Below are positions 18,514 to 27,458 of a stretch of 64,000 nucleotides of DNA, piece after piece. The notes under the pieces are model-generated. The model worked only from the letters and a program-made list of their open reading frames with translations. It was not told where the DNA came from and searched no databases. Numbering within the stretch: position 1 is the first letter of the stretch; each line of letters opens with the position of its first letter. The position numbers and the translations under genes are program-made. Where the stretch lies: the NCBI RefSeq assembly GCF_030177755.1, contig NZ_CP126539.1, forward strand, positions 644,001 through 708,000, written 5' to 3'. This DNA is from Devosia sp. RR2S18 (GTDB lineage Bacteria > Pseudomonadota > Alphaproteobacteria > Rhizobiales > Devosiaceae).

Positions 18514-19909
18514 GCGCAAATCGCCCGCTCAAGGCCTTTGGATCTGGTTGGTGGCCGGCCTGGGGATCTTGGTACTCTGCCTCAACCTCTTTGTGTTCAT
18601 TCTGATTCAGAGCAACCAGCGTGCGATGGATGCTCGCGAAACGGAAGTGCTAAGGCGTGAGCAGCAAGCCGACCTTCTGCTGCAACAGCGCCAGGGGCTT
18701 CTATCTGAGATCGATCAACTCAAAGCTAACCGCGAGGAAGCTGCAGCGGCCAGCACTGACGCGGAGCGGATAAAGCGAGAACGGGATCAGGCGCTCCAAG
18801 CTCTCAATCAGGCGCAGGACGCGAGTGACAGTGCAAACCGCCAAATGAGGGCGGCTGTCGCAGATCGCGACGATGCTAGGGCGGAGCGGGATGCTCTAAG
18901 TGCAGAAGTGGAAGCGCTTGCCCGTGAACGGCAGGCGGTCGAGGAGCAGCTCGTTCCGCTGAGAACTGAGAAGGCAAACCTTGACCGCTCGATAGGAGAG
19001 GCTCGTATCCAGGAGAGGGAAGCCGAAGACGCAGCAGAATCTGCTCAAGAGACATTGGCGAGGTTGACTACCGAGGTAGCCGAGCTACAGGAGCGAGCGG
19101 GGCGGCTCTCCACCCAGGCTGAAGCGTCTCGGCGCAGCATGGAGGAGGCGCAGACTAGAAGTGCCGCAGCTTCCGAAGCAGAAGCTGCCGCGACAGAAGC
19201 TGCTGAGCAGGCCGAGGCCAGGGCTGAGGGCGCTCAGCAACGGGCTGATGATGCGCGAGAACGAGCTGTAGCATCCGAAACGCGCGAGCGTGAAACTCGC
19301 CAGCGCATCTCTGACTTGCAGGCGCAGGAGACGACCCTTGGAGAGCAAGTTGCGGCGCTCAGCGAGGAGCAGGCGGCGCTTCAAGCTCGAGTTGAGGCTA
19401 GGTCCGAAGACTTGCAGGCTGATGAAGAGCGTGCTGCTGGACTCCAACAGCAAATACAGGGCTTGCAAGAAGAGTTGACTAGTGAGCGGGCAAGGTTGGC
19501 AGCTGTGCAAGAGAGAGCCGCTCTGACACAGTTCGACGAAGCCGCTGCCGCCGCCGCTCAGCAAGCTCGCGAAGCGGCGGAAGCCTCTCTGACGACCTTG
19601 CGTGCAGAATTAGATCTGCACCGACGAGAGCTCCAGCAGCTGCAGGCGGAACTTACTGCGGCTCGAGCGCTAGCAATACAACTTGCGGATGTGGAGCTCG
19701 AGTTGCGCAACGCGCAGGCGCAACTTGCAGAAGTAGAAGATCGCATCTTGCGCTCAGGGCAACAAGCTGCGGCTTCTGATGCGCGGAATAGCGGCGCCTC
19801 CGCCAGCATACCGGACCCGCAAGCGGAGACCGACTCTGTTAGTCCAGCTGCTGGCTCTCCCGATAGTGCCCCCTCTGCCGGCACGCATCCTGCTAACCTA
19901 CAACGATGA
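18464..19909 (+). CDS. Membrane-anchored long coiled-coil protein
   Basis: About 481 aa from the TTG at 18464, chosen because GGGGGG lies upstream and residue 1 then begins a short polar tail; an ATG at 18434 would add 10 residues. After a basic segment PSRRRKSPAQG there is one strong transmembrane helix (about residues 25-48). Residues 50 to 430 are an almost unbroken heptad-rich coiled coil full of Glu, Arg, Ala and Gln. The last 50 residues are disordered and rich in Ser, Pro and Ala. It overlaps the helicase-nuclease gene by 50 nt and the next gene by 4 nt, so all are coexpressed. No enzymatic motif is seen. A structural role, perhaps tethering or scaffolding the AAA+ partner at the inner membrane, is inference. 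Confidence 0.88.
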   Translation: MTESNENITSDERPSRRRKSPAQGLWIWLVAGLGILVLCLNLFVFILIQSNQRAMDARETEVLRREQQADLLLQQRQGLLSEIDQLKANREEAAAASTDAERIKRERDQALQALNQAQDASDSANRQMRAAVADRDDARAERDALSAEVEALARERQAVEEQLVPLRTEKANLDRSIGEARIQEREAEDAAESAQETLARLTTEVAELQERAGRLSTQAEASRRSMEEAQTRSAAASEAEAAATEAAEQAEARAEGAQQRADDARERAVASETRERETRQRISDLQAQETTLGEQVAALSEEQAALQARVEARSEDLQADEERAAGLQQQIQGLQEELTSERARLAAVQERAALTQFDEAAAAAAQQAREAAEASLTTLRAELDLHRRELQQLQAELTAARALAIQLADVELELRNAQAQLAEVEDRILRSGQQAAASDARNSGASASIPDPQAETDSVSPAAGSPDSAPSAGTHPANLQR

Positions 19910-21918
19910 TGGCCTCCATGGACGCTTCTACGCTGGTCTTACCAGCCCTCATTGCGCTTTCTCTTCTGGCTATCCTCACCTCCGCCATCGGAATCGTGTT
20001 CCAAATCCGCCGTGAGCGCCTACCCGACGCTACTCGCTACGAAAATGTTCGGGAGTTGCGCCAACAAGAGGAGCGCATTCTCGCAGAAAGGCGAGATGAA
20101 CTGAGCTTGGTCGAGCAGAAGATCCAAGAACGCGACAGGCTAATCGCTGAGGTGACTGCATACGAGGAGCGGATCCTTTCACTGCGTGCTGAGATGGACG
20201 ATCTCTCCTCAGCGCGCATGGACATCGACGCAGCCAGGCGGGAGGCCGCCGACGTCGCGGCAGAGTTAGCTGAGAAGCAGCAGCATCTAGCCGCACTTGA
20301 GGAAAAGCTCAGCGAACGTCAGCAGGCTTGGGATAGCATTGACCAAGAGAGAGAAGCCAAAGAACGCGCCGTTGAGCAGGCGGAGCGAAGACTAGAGGGT
20401 CTTGCTGCCGATATCGACCGTTTGGCGGCTGAACGGCTGGAACTTGACGGGCAGTTGGGGCCTCTCCGCGCTGAAAGAGAAATGGCCTTCAAGGCGCTGG
20501 AGGAAGCCCGTTTGATGGATGCACGGATCGCTGCACTCGCGGTGGAACAAGAGCGCCTCTTATCAGACATTGCAGATGCCTCGGCCCTGAAGGACGAAGC
20601 AGACAACGTTCGAGCTTCACTCACGCAGATGCGAGCTCAGGCCGCCAGTCTTGAAGAGGATGTGACAAGGCTCTCTGCGCTTCGGGCAAAACTCTCGGCG
20701 GAAACTGGCACTGAAGCTGGGCCAGCCAACGATCAAGCGTTGCTTGCCGATTTGCGGCAGCTACCGGGTTCGCTTGCTGAGCCAGCGATACTACGCGCGC
20801 GTAAGCGGGAGGAAGCGGATGCGCTTAGGGAGGTATCACTCTACCTTCGGGATCTTGGGCTCAAGTATCCTGACAGAGCCGTTAAGGCATTCCACACTGC
20901 GCTTAAGATCAATGACTATTCTCAGCTAACCGTTCTCGCGGGTGTTTCGGGAACCGGCAAGAGCCTCCTACCCCGCCGGTACGCGGAGGCTATGGGTATT
21001 CATTTCCTGCAGATTGCGGTCGAACCGCGATGGGATAGTCCTCAGGATCTTCTCGGCTTCTACAACTATGTAGAAAAGCGCTATAGGGCCACGGATCTCG
21101 CTCGAGTGCTTGTACAGCTGGATCCATTTGACACATCCGGGCTCTCTCAGGGGGACCGCGGCGACCACATGGCGCTTGTTCTCCTCGACGAGATGAACCT
21201 CGCACGAGTGGAGTATTACTTTTCAGAGTTCTTGAGCCGATTAGAAGCTCGGCCGCGCCAAGCTGAGGCGGACGATAGTACCAAGCGCAGTGACGCCCGC
21301 ATCCCGCTGGATATCAGAGGATTGAAGCAGCAACTCTCGCTCTTTCCGTCGCACAACATCCTTTTCGCCGGAACCATGAATGACGACGAGAGCACGCAGT
21401 CGCTTTCTGACAAGGTTTTGGACCGAAGCAACGTCATGCAGTTCGCGGCTCCCCGCAACTTCGAAAAACCACCCGCGGATGCAAGAGCACAGAGACCGGA
21501 AGAGGGTCAGAGCTTCACGCAGTGGCGCAGTTGGCTGCAGGCGCCCGACTCAATGAGTGATCAGCGACGCCGCCATCTCGATGGTCACATCGGGAAACTG
21601 GCAGAGATTATGGAACGCTGCGGTCGCCCGTTTGGGCACCGGCTAAGGGACGCAATGTTGGCTTACATTGCGAACTATCCAAAAGATCGAAATGGGCAAG
21701 GTGATGAGGCACCACTGGCCGATCAAATTGAGTATCGAATTCTCCCGAAGCTGCGTGGAGTCGATCTGGAAAGCCGTGGACAGGAGTTCGATGATCTTGA
21801 GCGTTTGCTCCGCGACTTGAGTGAACCCCAGTTTGCCGATCGCCTTGCTGATCTTCGCCAGCAGCAGGAGTCCGGAACAGGTCTTTTTGTCTGGCGGGGG
21901 CTCACTAGAGGCGAATGA
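19906..21918 (+). CDS. Membrane-anchored coiled-coil McrB-type AAA+ ATPase/GTPase (CnuB-like)
   Basis: This 670-aa protein has three parts. A transmembrane helix lies near residues 9-31 (LVLPALIALSLLAILTSAIG), followed by a long coiled coil at about 45-275. The C-terminal AAA+ domain has LAGVSGTGKSLL near 346, RWDSPQDLLGFYN near 370, Walker B MALVLLDEMNLARVE near 423, and ILFAGTMNDDESTQ with SDKVLDRSNV downstream. That last series (DEMN, GTMN, LDR) is the McrB/dynein-like AAA signature. McrB binds GTP and drives McrC cleavage. The following McrC-like gene overlaps by 4 nt, which supports an McrBC-type pair. Coiled coils fused to McrB define the CoCoNuT group as I remember it. Whether it uses GTP or ATP cannot be told from sequence. 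Confidence 0.9.
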   Translation: MMASMDASTLVLPALIALSLLAILTSAIGIVFQIRRERLPDATRYENVRELRQQEERILAERRDELSLVEQKIQERDRLIAEVTAYEERILSLRAEMDDLSSARMDIDAARREAADVAAELAEKQQHLAALEEKLSERQQAWDSIDQEREAKERAVEQAERRLEGLAADIDRLAAERLELDGQLGPLRAEREMAFKALEEARLMDARIAALAVEQERLLSDIADASALKDEADNVRASLTQMRAQAASLEEDVTRLSALRAKLSAETGTEAGPANDQALLADLRQLPGSLAEPAILRARKREEADALREVSLYLRDLGLKYPDRAVKAFHTALKINDYSQLTVLAGVSGTGKSLLPRRYAEAMGIHFLQIAVEPRWDSPQDLLGFYNYVEKRYRATDLARVLVQLDPFDTSGLSQGDRGDHMALVLLDEMNLARVEYYFSEFLSRLEARPRQAEADDSTKRSDARIPLDIRGLKQQLSLFPSHNILFAGTMNDDESTQSLSDKVLDRSNVMQFAAPRNFEKPPADARAQRPEEGQSFTQWRSWLQAPDSMSDQRRRHLDGHIGKLAEIMERCGRPFGHRLRDAMLAYIANYPKDRNGQGDEAPLADQIEYRILPKLRGVDLESRGQEFDDLERLLRDLSEPQFADRLADLRQQQESGTGLFVWRGLTRGE

Positions 21919-23498
21919 GGGCAGTTCCCGAAGTTTGGTTGCGGCCGTGGGCACTCGCTGAAGCAACTGGCAAGCATCGGCTCAGGATCCGCCCCGGAGA
22001 GTTGATCATTCCGGATGATCACCGTTCCTCCTTATGGTTGTTTGATCCCAACTCGGAGCACATCACAACGAGCACGCGGCTAGCAGGCTTGGCGCCGGTC
22101 GCAGGGTTCGGCCTGACGGGGCGCCCGAGAAGTCTTCATCTGCTACCAATGGCTCTTCGTCGTAATGCCCCCACGACGCTTGTAGGACCAATTGGGGAAA
22201 CCCAGATAATCTGGCTCAATGGCTATAGCCGTCCCCCAACTACATTAGAGCCCAAGACGCCGGCAGAAGTTGCCGCCCGTCATCTACTTCTAAGAGCCGA
22301 GTCGGTGTGGGACCGTCTCCGCGAGGTAGAGAATGCCATCGCGGACCCAGCCAATCTGTGGCAGGAGCTGCGACGGCGGTGGACAGAAGACACCGACGAA
22401 GCCGACCCGCGGATGGACGTTATCGTTCGTCAGGCGCTCGAACTTTCGCGCACATTGGACGAGCTCGATCGGTCTCCACGTCGTGTACTACGGCGTACGC
22501 ATGAAATGCTCCCCCTCGCCAGAGTGCAGGAGATGGACCGCCGCGCCATGAATTGGCTGGTTCGCCAACCTGGGGAAACACTTGCGGAACGTGCAGGCGA
22601 CGCTCAGCGCGTCCTGGCTGTGGTCCGGCGTGAAAACTTCGATACTCTCGAAAACCGAGTTGTAAGAGCCTATTCCGAACTTGCTGGTTTTGTGGCTCGT
22701 GACTACCTGGAACGCAACGCTCGAAAACGAGCAACTGGTCGGGCGCTCCGGGTAAAGGACTATGGCAAGCGCGTTAAGCGACTGTCGCGAGATTTCACCC
22801 AGCTAAATATCCGTTCAACCGAGCCCGGCGTAACCCCGAACTTCGTTCTTCAACAGAACCCGAGCTATCATGCCGTTTGGGAAGCATGGCAAGAGCTACT
22901 CGATCAAGATAAGCAGATTGATGACCTGTGGATATGGCAGGCCGCGTCTTGGGAAGAGTTCTGCGCCCTTGCGCTAAATGTAGCAATCGGGACGATCTCT
23001 GGGGCCAAACTAATTGCGTCTGCTCCTCTCATTTTCAGGGAGGAACAGCAGCAAGGGTCCTGGATTTCACACGACAACCCTCTGGGTGTATTCCATCTCC
23101 CAGACCATAAAGTCGTTGTTGAGGTGCAATTTCGTGTCGCCGAGCGCACAAGCGCACAGGCCGATCTCGGAACGCAGCTGTGGGTTCGCTTTGGACATAC
23201 TGACGATCCTGCTGGCTTCCACAAATACCTGCCGGTGTGGTGCTTGTGGGACGCCGCGGGCGGCCTGCCAAGGGGGGAAGTGACAGAAGTCGCTACCCTA
23301 ATCCAACGGTATCGGAGTGCCGGTGTGGTCGGCAGCCTAGTGATCCGTCCTGCTCCTCACGAGACCTTAGAAGTGGTCGAGGCAGAAGGCTCAGCCCTGG
23401 CGGTAAGCATGGCCTCTGAAGGACCAGGGTTGCGGGACGCGATCAATACCATCGCTCAGTTCATCATCAGCATGGTAGAGCGGGAGGTTAGCCGGTGA
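21915..23498 (+). CDS. McrC-like DUF2357-domain protein (predicted nuclease partner of the McrB-type ATPase)
   Basis: A 527-aa protein with an N-terminal beta-rich region, a central DUF2357-type segment (DTLENRVVRAYSELAGF near residue 243, then RALRVKDYGKRVKRL) and a C-terminal alpha/beta region with PDHKVVVEVQFRV near 395, followed by LWVRFGHTD. DUF2357 proteins are McrC relatives that usually end in a PD-(D/E)XK nuclease. Here the core reads D-x(n)-EVQ in place of the usual ExK, so catalytic competence is uncertain. It overlaps both neighbours by 4 nt (ATGA and GTGA junctions), meaning translation of the three is coupled. The association with the preceding AAA+ gene is the strongest argument for an McrBC-like complex. 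Target (modified DNA, RNA or translation machinery) is unknown. Confidence 0.85.
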   Translation: MRAVPEVWLRPWALAEATGKHRLRIRPGELIIPDDHRSSLWLFDPNSEHITTSTRLAGLAPVAGFGLTGRPRSLHLLPMALRRNAPTTLVGPIGETQIIWLNGYSRPPTTLEPKTPAEVAARHLLLRAESVWDRLREVENAIADPANLWQELRRRWTEDTDEADPRMDVIVRQALELSRTLDELDRSPRRVLRRTHEMLPLARVQEMDRRAMNWLVRQPGETLAERAGDAQRVLAVVRRENFDTLENRVVRAYSELAGFVARDYLERNARKRATGRALRVKDYGKRVKRLSRDFTQLNIRSTEPGVTPNFVLQQNPSYHAVWEAWQELLDQDKQIDDLWIWQAASWEEFCALALNVAIGTISGAKLIASAPLIFREEQQQGSWISHDNPLGVFHLPDHKVVVEVQFRVAERTSAQADLGTQLWVRFGHTDDPAGFHKYLPVWCLWDAAGGLPRGEVTEVATLIQRYRSAGVVGSLVIRPAPHETLEVVEAEGSALAVSMASEGPGLRDAINTIAQFIISMVEREVSR

Positions 23499-25897
23499 GG
23501 CGCTGGCTCGGCATCGACATCAACGGTTGGCGCGATACCTCGGCGAGAGACTGGGAGCCAGACACCTCGGGGGCTCTGCTCGCGGAGATTAAGGTGCTCC
23601 AGGGCGGCGTGGAAGGTGTAGCCGTAAAAGGGCAAAGCGGCGATTGGGTGGGTGGCCCACAGGCCTTGTTGTCGCCTCATGGCAGAGGAGCCGGTTGGGG
23701 TCGTGTAGGCGCTTCCGAACGCAGGCTTCTAGTGAGAGAACTCTGGAACGAACTTGTCGCGGGAGCCTCTGCAGGTGACTGGCCAGCTTGGTACGCAGCC
23801 GTTGAGGCTCTGTCGAAGAGCGCCCAATCCATTGTGGTCAACGTACCAGATTCACCCGAATTCGAAGAGGGCGCTCAATCTCGGGTCTTACAGTCACTCC
23901 GCGGGCGAAAGCGCGCTCGGCCAATATTGCTTTGGCGCTCTGTCGCGCTGTTCTTAGAGGCTTTTGCTCAAGGGCGAATACCTCGATCTGCCGAAAAAAC
24001 GGCTACTACGGTGCTTGTCCACGCCGAGAGGGGCATAGAAGTTCAAAAGCTCACCCTCCGGCAGGTGGACGGCTATGCAGACCACTTCGCCCCGGAACGG
24101 GATGGCTATGGGGAAACGCTCTTCTCGGAGTTGGGACTGGACGCTCTACGGGGTCGACTTCTGGCCGAGACACTAGCTCTAAACGACGAACTCAGAGACT
24201 CTCGCGCCGAACAAACCCGTCTGCCAGCTCGACTGCTGTTTGGAGAGGCTTGCCCAGGCGACAGAGAAATCTTGAGAAGAAACAATGGTACCTGGATGGA
24301 GGTGCTTGCGCCTGCACTGCCAGCTGACTTGTTGCCCGAGCCGACCGAGGAAGTTCCACCACGCTGGGTAAGCGAGAGGACCCTGTTAGCCACCCCCCTT
24401 GAGCCACAACTAGCAACTACCCTTGCTAGGAAACTTGAGCCTCATTTCCCCGGCCTTGAGCTTGTCTCTTGGGAGTTCTTGTCGCGTGGGGCGCTTCGCG
24501 CTGGGCGTTTGATTGAAAGAGGCCTTCCACACTATCTTGATCATCTCACACCGATAAGCTTGGCAGTTCTGGAGCATGCGGGGCCAACCTTCCGCAGCCT
24601 GATGCCGGCAACTGCGACTGTTCCAGCGAACCGAGAGTACGTCTCCGACCCAATAACGGGGCATCGTTGGGGCCGCGGCAAAGACCGGATCGATTTCTTT
24701 GTCCTGAAAGGAGCTTCCGAGGTACGCCATTGGACCGTTTCGGTCTCCGAGCCGCCCGAGCACGACGTTGGTGTAGAGCTCACTCTCAAGCAGACACCTG
24801 GACAGAGTTGGGCCAAGCTATCTCTGCTTTCAAAGGACTGGCCCGAACTTCAGCCGATCGAGCTGGAGTGGGATCGCTTAGATCCGGACCAGCGCACTCC
24901 TGAAGAGGTTCTCGAGGCACTCGAGCGGCCGGCCCCTATCATCCCCAACAGGATTGTGGAGGACGCGCATGCAGCAGCTTGGGAAGATGATGCGCGATCG
25001 CCCGGACTGGCTTCGGTGCTGGCTACTGCGTCTAAGGATAAGTCAATCCAGCTTAAGCCGCTCGCGGATGCGATTAGGCGAAGCAAGTGGTTGCCGCAAT
25101 ACGGCCGCAGCTTCAGAACTATCAGCACTGATGGCCATGTGCCTGAAGGCGTTCCAGAAGAAGCAACAGGAAAGTTGGATGCTGCGTTGGCAACCGTGGG
25201 GGACGCCGTCTTGGCGGTTGCGGAAGGACGTCGGTCACCGTTCAAAAACAACACTGCTCTTCTATTCACCACTTGGGCTTTCGGCCGCTGTCCCATAGCT
25301 GTGCAAGAGCAGTTGGTCGCAGCACTGGAGCAGGAGCAGTGTGGGGCCTTCAATCCACTATTGTCCGCCCCTAGATCCAAAACCGTGATCATAGCTGGGG
25401 CGGGGCGTGCAGTAGAGGATGTCGACTTAATTGCGCGCCTGATATCCACCTTGGCGCAGCGGCAGATGAGCAGCACAGTGCTGGGGGCACTGTCTTCTGT
25501 TCTGTCGAGGCGAGCTAGAGCGCCTTATGCGCTTTCCTCCGAGCTTGTCGATGACATAGCAGAGAAGCTCGTGGGAGTACTGCAGGAGCTCAAAACTCAG
25601 CAGAGCTTTCATATAAAGTTCAAGAACACGCTTCTGAGTTTTTCGGGGCTATTGAGGTACCGTGAAGTCGAGCCCTGGGCGCTGGTTCGCGACCGCTCAG
25701 TGCTAGCTGACCAAGCGGCGCAAACGCTTGAGCAGATCAGGGCGACTTTGGAACATCGGCAAAGTCGAATACCCCAGGGGGCAAAGAAGCTGGGAATTGT
25801 CTCTGAGTTGATCGAGCTTCTCTCCGGACAAGGGGGGGACCCCAACATCCTTAGACACATCGATGAACTGAGTGAGGACGGTCCTGAGGAATTCTAG
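23495..25897 (+). CDS. 800-aa protein of unknown function with a possible degenerate actin/Hsp70-like N-terminus
   Basis: It starts at a GTG that overlaps the McrC-like stop. The first residues RRWLGIDINGW resemble the phosphate-1 loop of the actin/Hsp70 superfamily. ARPILLWRSVALFLEAFA near residue 140 and TTVLVHAERGIEVQKLTL near 170 are where a second phosphate-type strand would be expected, but the Asp and Gly residues that bind nucleotide are poorly kept. From about residue 350 on I see beta-rich then helical regions with no motif that I recognise. Hsp70-like proteins are reported partners of type III CoCoNuT systems, as I recall, and that fits this position. The actin-like reading is weak and would need a structure-based comparison. 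Confidence 0.8.
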   Translation: MRRWLGIDINGWRDTSARDWEPDTSGALLAEIKVLQGGVEGVAVKGQSGDWVGGPQALLSPHGRGAGWGRVGASERRLLVRELWNELVAGASAGDWPAWYAAVEALSKSAQSIVVNVPDSPEFEEGAQSRVLQSLRGRKRARPILLWRSVALFLEAFAQGRIPRSAEKTATTVLVHAERGIEVQKLTLRQVDGYADHFAPERDGYGETLFSELGLDALRGRLLAETLALNDELRDSRAEQTRLPARLLFGEACPGDREILRRNNGTWMEVLAPALPADLLPEPTEEVPPRWVSERTLLATPLEPQLATTLARKLEPHFPGLELVSWEFLSRGALRAGRLIERGLPHYLDHLTPISLAVLEHAGPTFRSLMPATATVPANREYVSDPITGHRWGRGKDRIDFFVLKGASEVRHWTVSVSEPPEHDVGVELTLKQTPGQSWAKLSLLSKDWPELQPIELEWDRLDPDQRTPEEVLEALERPAPIIPNRIVEDAHAAAWEDDARSPGLASVLATASKDKSIQLKPLADAIRRSKWLPQYGRSFRTISTDGHVPEGVPEEATGKLDAALATVGDAVLAVAEGRRSPFKNNTALLFTTWAFGRCPIAVQEQLVAALEQEQCGAFNPLLSAPRSKTVIIAGAGRAVEDVDLIARLISTLAQRQMSSTVLGALSSVLSRRARAPYALSSELVDDIAEKLVGVLQELKTQQSFHIKFKNTLLSFSGLLRYREVEPWALVRDRSVLADQAAQTLEQIRATLEHRQSRIPQGAKKLGIVSELIELLSGQGGDPNILRHIDELSEDGPEEF

Positions 25898-25933
25898 CCA
25901 TGCAACGCATTGGCGCTATTTGGGAGATGTGAA

Positions 25934-26332
25934 ATGCCGAATACCAGCCTTCGGATCCAACGGCTCGCGGAGTTCAGAACGCGCTTACAAGACCGAGACG
26001 ATTTCGGGGAATTGAATTCAACCCCCGGCAGCCCCGCATATGTGAGCTTAGGCGATACGGGGCGTGACTTTATTGAAATGGCTTACGAGGCGGGATGGGT
26101 TGAGCAAGACTTCCATTGGATGGAGTGGAACGGAACTGCCGAAGCCGCGCGGTTAAACCGCCTGGAAGGGGTGAGAACAGCGACAGAGACGGAGATGGCC
26201 AGAGTGCTGACGGCGTTAATTAGGGGTGATCGCTTCAATGAAGGGCTGCTGCTAGGCGCCTTTCAAACTGGTTTGCTGACCGCCCTTTCAGAACGGGCCG
26301 CAGTGTTGGACGCCGAGCAGTGTTCAAAGTAG
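25934..26332 (+). CDS. DUF6508-like small protein
   Basis: 132 aa from the ATG at 25934, preceded by GGGAGA. The sequence has the pattern I associate with DUF6508: RTRLQDRDDFGELN, YVSLGDTGRDFIEMAYEAGW, then VLTALIRGDRFNEGLLLGAF and TGLLTALSERA. DUF6508 has no assigned activity and appears often in accessory or defence loci. It is the last gene of the rightward arm; the IS630 element begins only a few bases after its stop codon, so any further gene of this operon may have been cut off. Short, soluble and without catalytic motifs; a ligand-sensing or regulatory accessory role is only a guess. Confidence 0.7.
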   Translation: MPNTSLRIQRLAEFRTRLQDRDDFGELNSTPGSPAYVSLGDTGRDFIEMAYEAGWVEQDFHWMEWNGTAEAARLNRLEGVRTATETEMARVLTALIRGDRFNEGLLLGAFQTGLLTALSERAAVLDAEQCSK

Positions 26333-26423
26333 GTCTAATACCGAATCTCGATAACCGTGACTCGGCGGGGATTCCCAAATCGGTTGGTTTCTGAATCATA
26401 AGTGCGAACGAGGGAGGTTCGCC

Positions 26424-27262
26424 ATGCCGGTTCCGTTACGAGATGATTTCGAGGCGTCGCAGTTGAGGGTGTTTGCCCGCAAGACAAAGGACGCGCCGCA
26501 GGCGCGGCGGCTTCTTGCGCTGGCGGCAATCTATGACGGTGCATCGCGCACCGATGCGGCTCGCATCGGCGGGGTGACGCTGCAGATCGTGCGGGACTGG
26601 GTGGTCAAGTTCAACGCCCAGGGGCCGGACGGGCTTATCGACCGCAAGGCGCCCGGACAGCCCTCCAGGCTAAACGACATGCATCGGGTGGCGATCGCAA
26701 GAATGATCGAGAGTGGTCCGATCCCGGCGGTTCATGGCGTCGTGCGTTGGCGGCTGGTTGACCTCGCACAATGGATCTTTGAAGAGTTCCGCATCAGTGT
26801 GGCCAAGCAGACCCTGAGCCGGGAACTGCGAGCAATGGGCTATCGCAAGCTTTCTGCTCGCCCGCGACACCACTCCCAGGCCGAAGGCGCAATCGAAACG
26901 TTCAAAAAAAGTTCGGCGCCCGCCTGGACGAGATCGCGCTCGAAAAGCGCATCAACTCCGCCGACATAGAGATCTGGTTCGCCGACGAGGCGCGGATCGG
27001 CCAAAAGAACAAGATCACACGACGCTGGGCAAAGCGCGGCACACGGCCCTGCGCACCAAACGATCAGCGCACGGTCTCGACCTACATTTTTGGAGCCATC
27101 TGTCCCCGGCAGGGCAAGGGTGCTGGCCTCGTCCTGCCCTTCTGCAACACCGCGGCCATGAACCTGCACCTGCCGAGATCGCCACGGCAGTCGCGCCACA
27201 GGCTCACGCCGTGCTTCTCCTGGATCAGGCCGGCTGGCACCTGTCCAGGGACCTGGTAATCC
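26424..27262 (+). pseudogene. IS630-family transposase, 5' segment
   Basis: The first 160 residues encode the helix-turn-helix part (ASRTDAARIGGVTLQIVRDW, then WRLVDLAQWIFEEF). At 26904-26911 seven A residues and a G form an A-AAA-AAG slippery site; a -1 shift there joins the frame to KKFGARLDEIALEK and the catalytic IWFADEARIGQ. A second frame change near 27173 looks like loss of one G (HLP for the expected HLAE) and is not explained by slippage. After it comes AVLLLDQAGWHLSRDLV with the second catalytic Asp. The IS66 insertion follows. Joined to the 3' segment, the gene would code for about 352 residues, a normal IS630 length. Confidence 0.85.
27255..27262. repeat. Left target-site duplication of the IS66 element
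   Basis: GGTAATCC directly precedes the left end GTAAGCGG and is repeated exactly after the right end at 29900. An 8-bp duplication is the expected product of IS66-family transposition. Confidence 0.95.
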
Positions 27263-27458
27263 GTAAGCGGTGTTCTGCGGCCACTTGGGCTCAGGGTCGA
27301 GGGAACTGAACGACGTTGTTGCCGCGCATGAAGGCGATGGCTCCTTCGCTGTTTAGAGCGGCTAAGGCAGCATCGCGCGCCTCGCTGTCGGTCTCGAACT
27401 GATTGGGAGGGCGCCTCGTTGCTGGTGGTTTCCGATTATGCCGCCAGAGCCAAGAGCG

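Noticed and set aside
8121..26332. DISARM or Dpd system proper
   Set aside because: No DrmA, DrmB, methyltransferase, DpdA (TGT-like) or 7-deazaguanine genes are present; only the PLD and SNF2 parts are shared.
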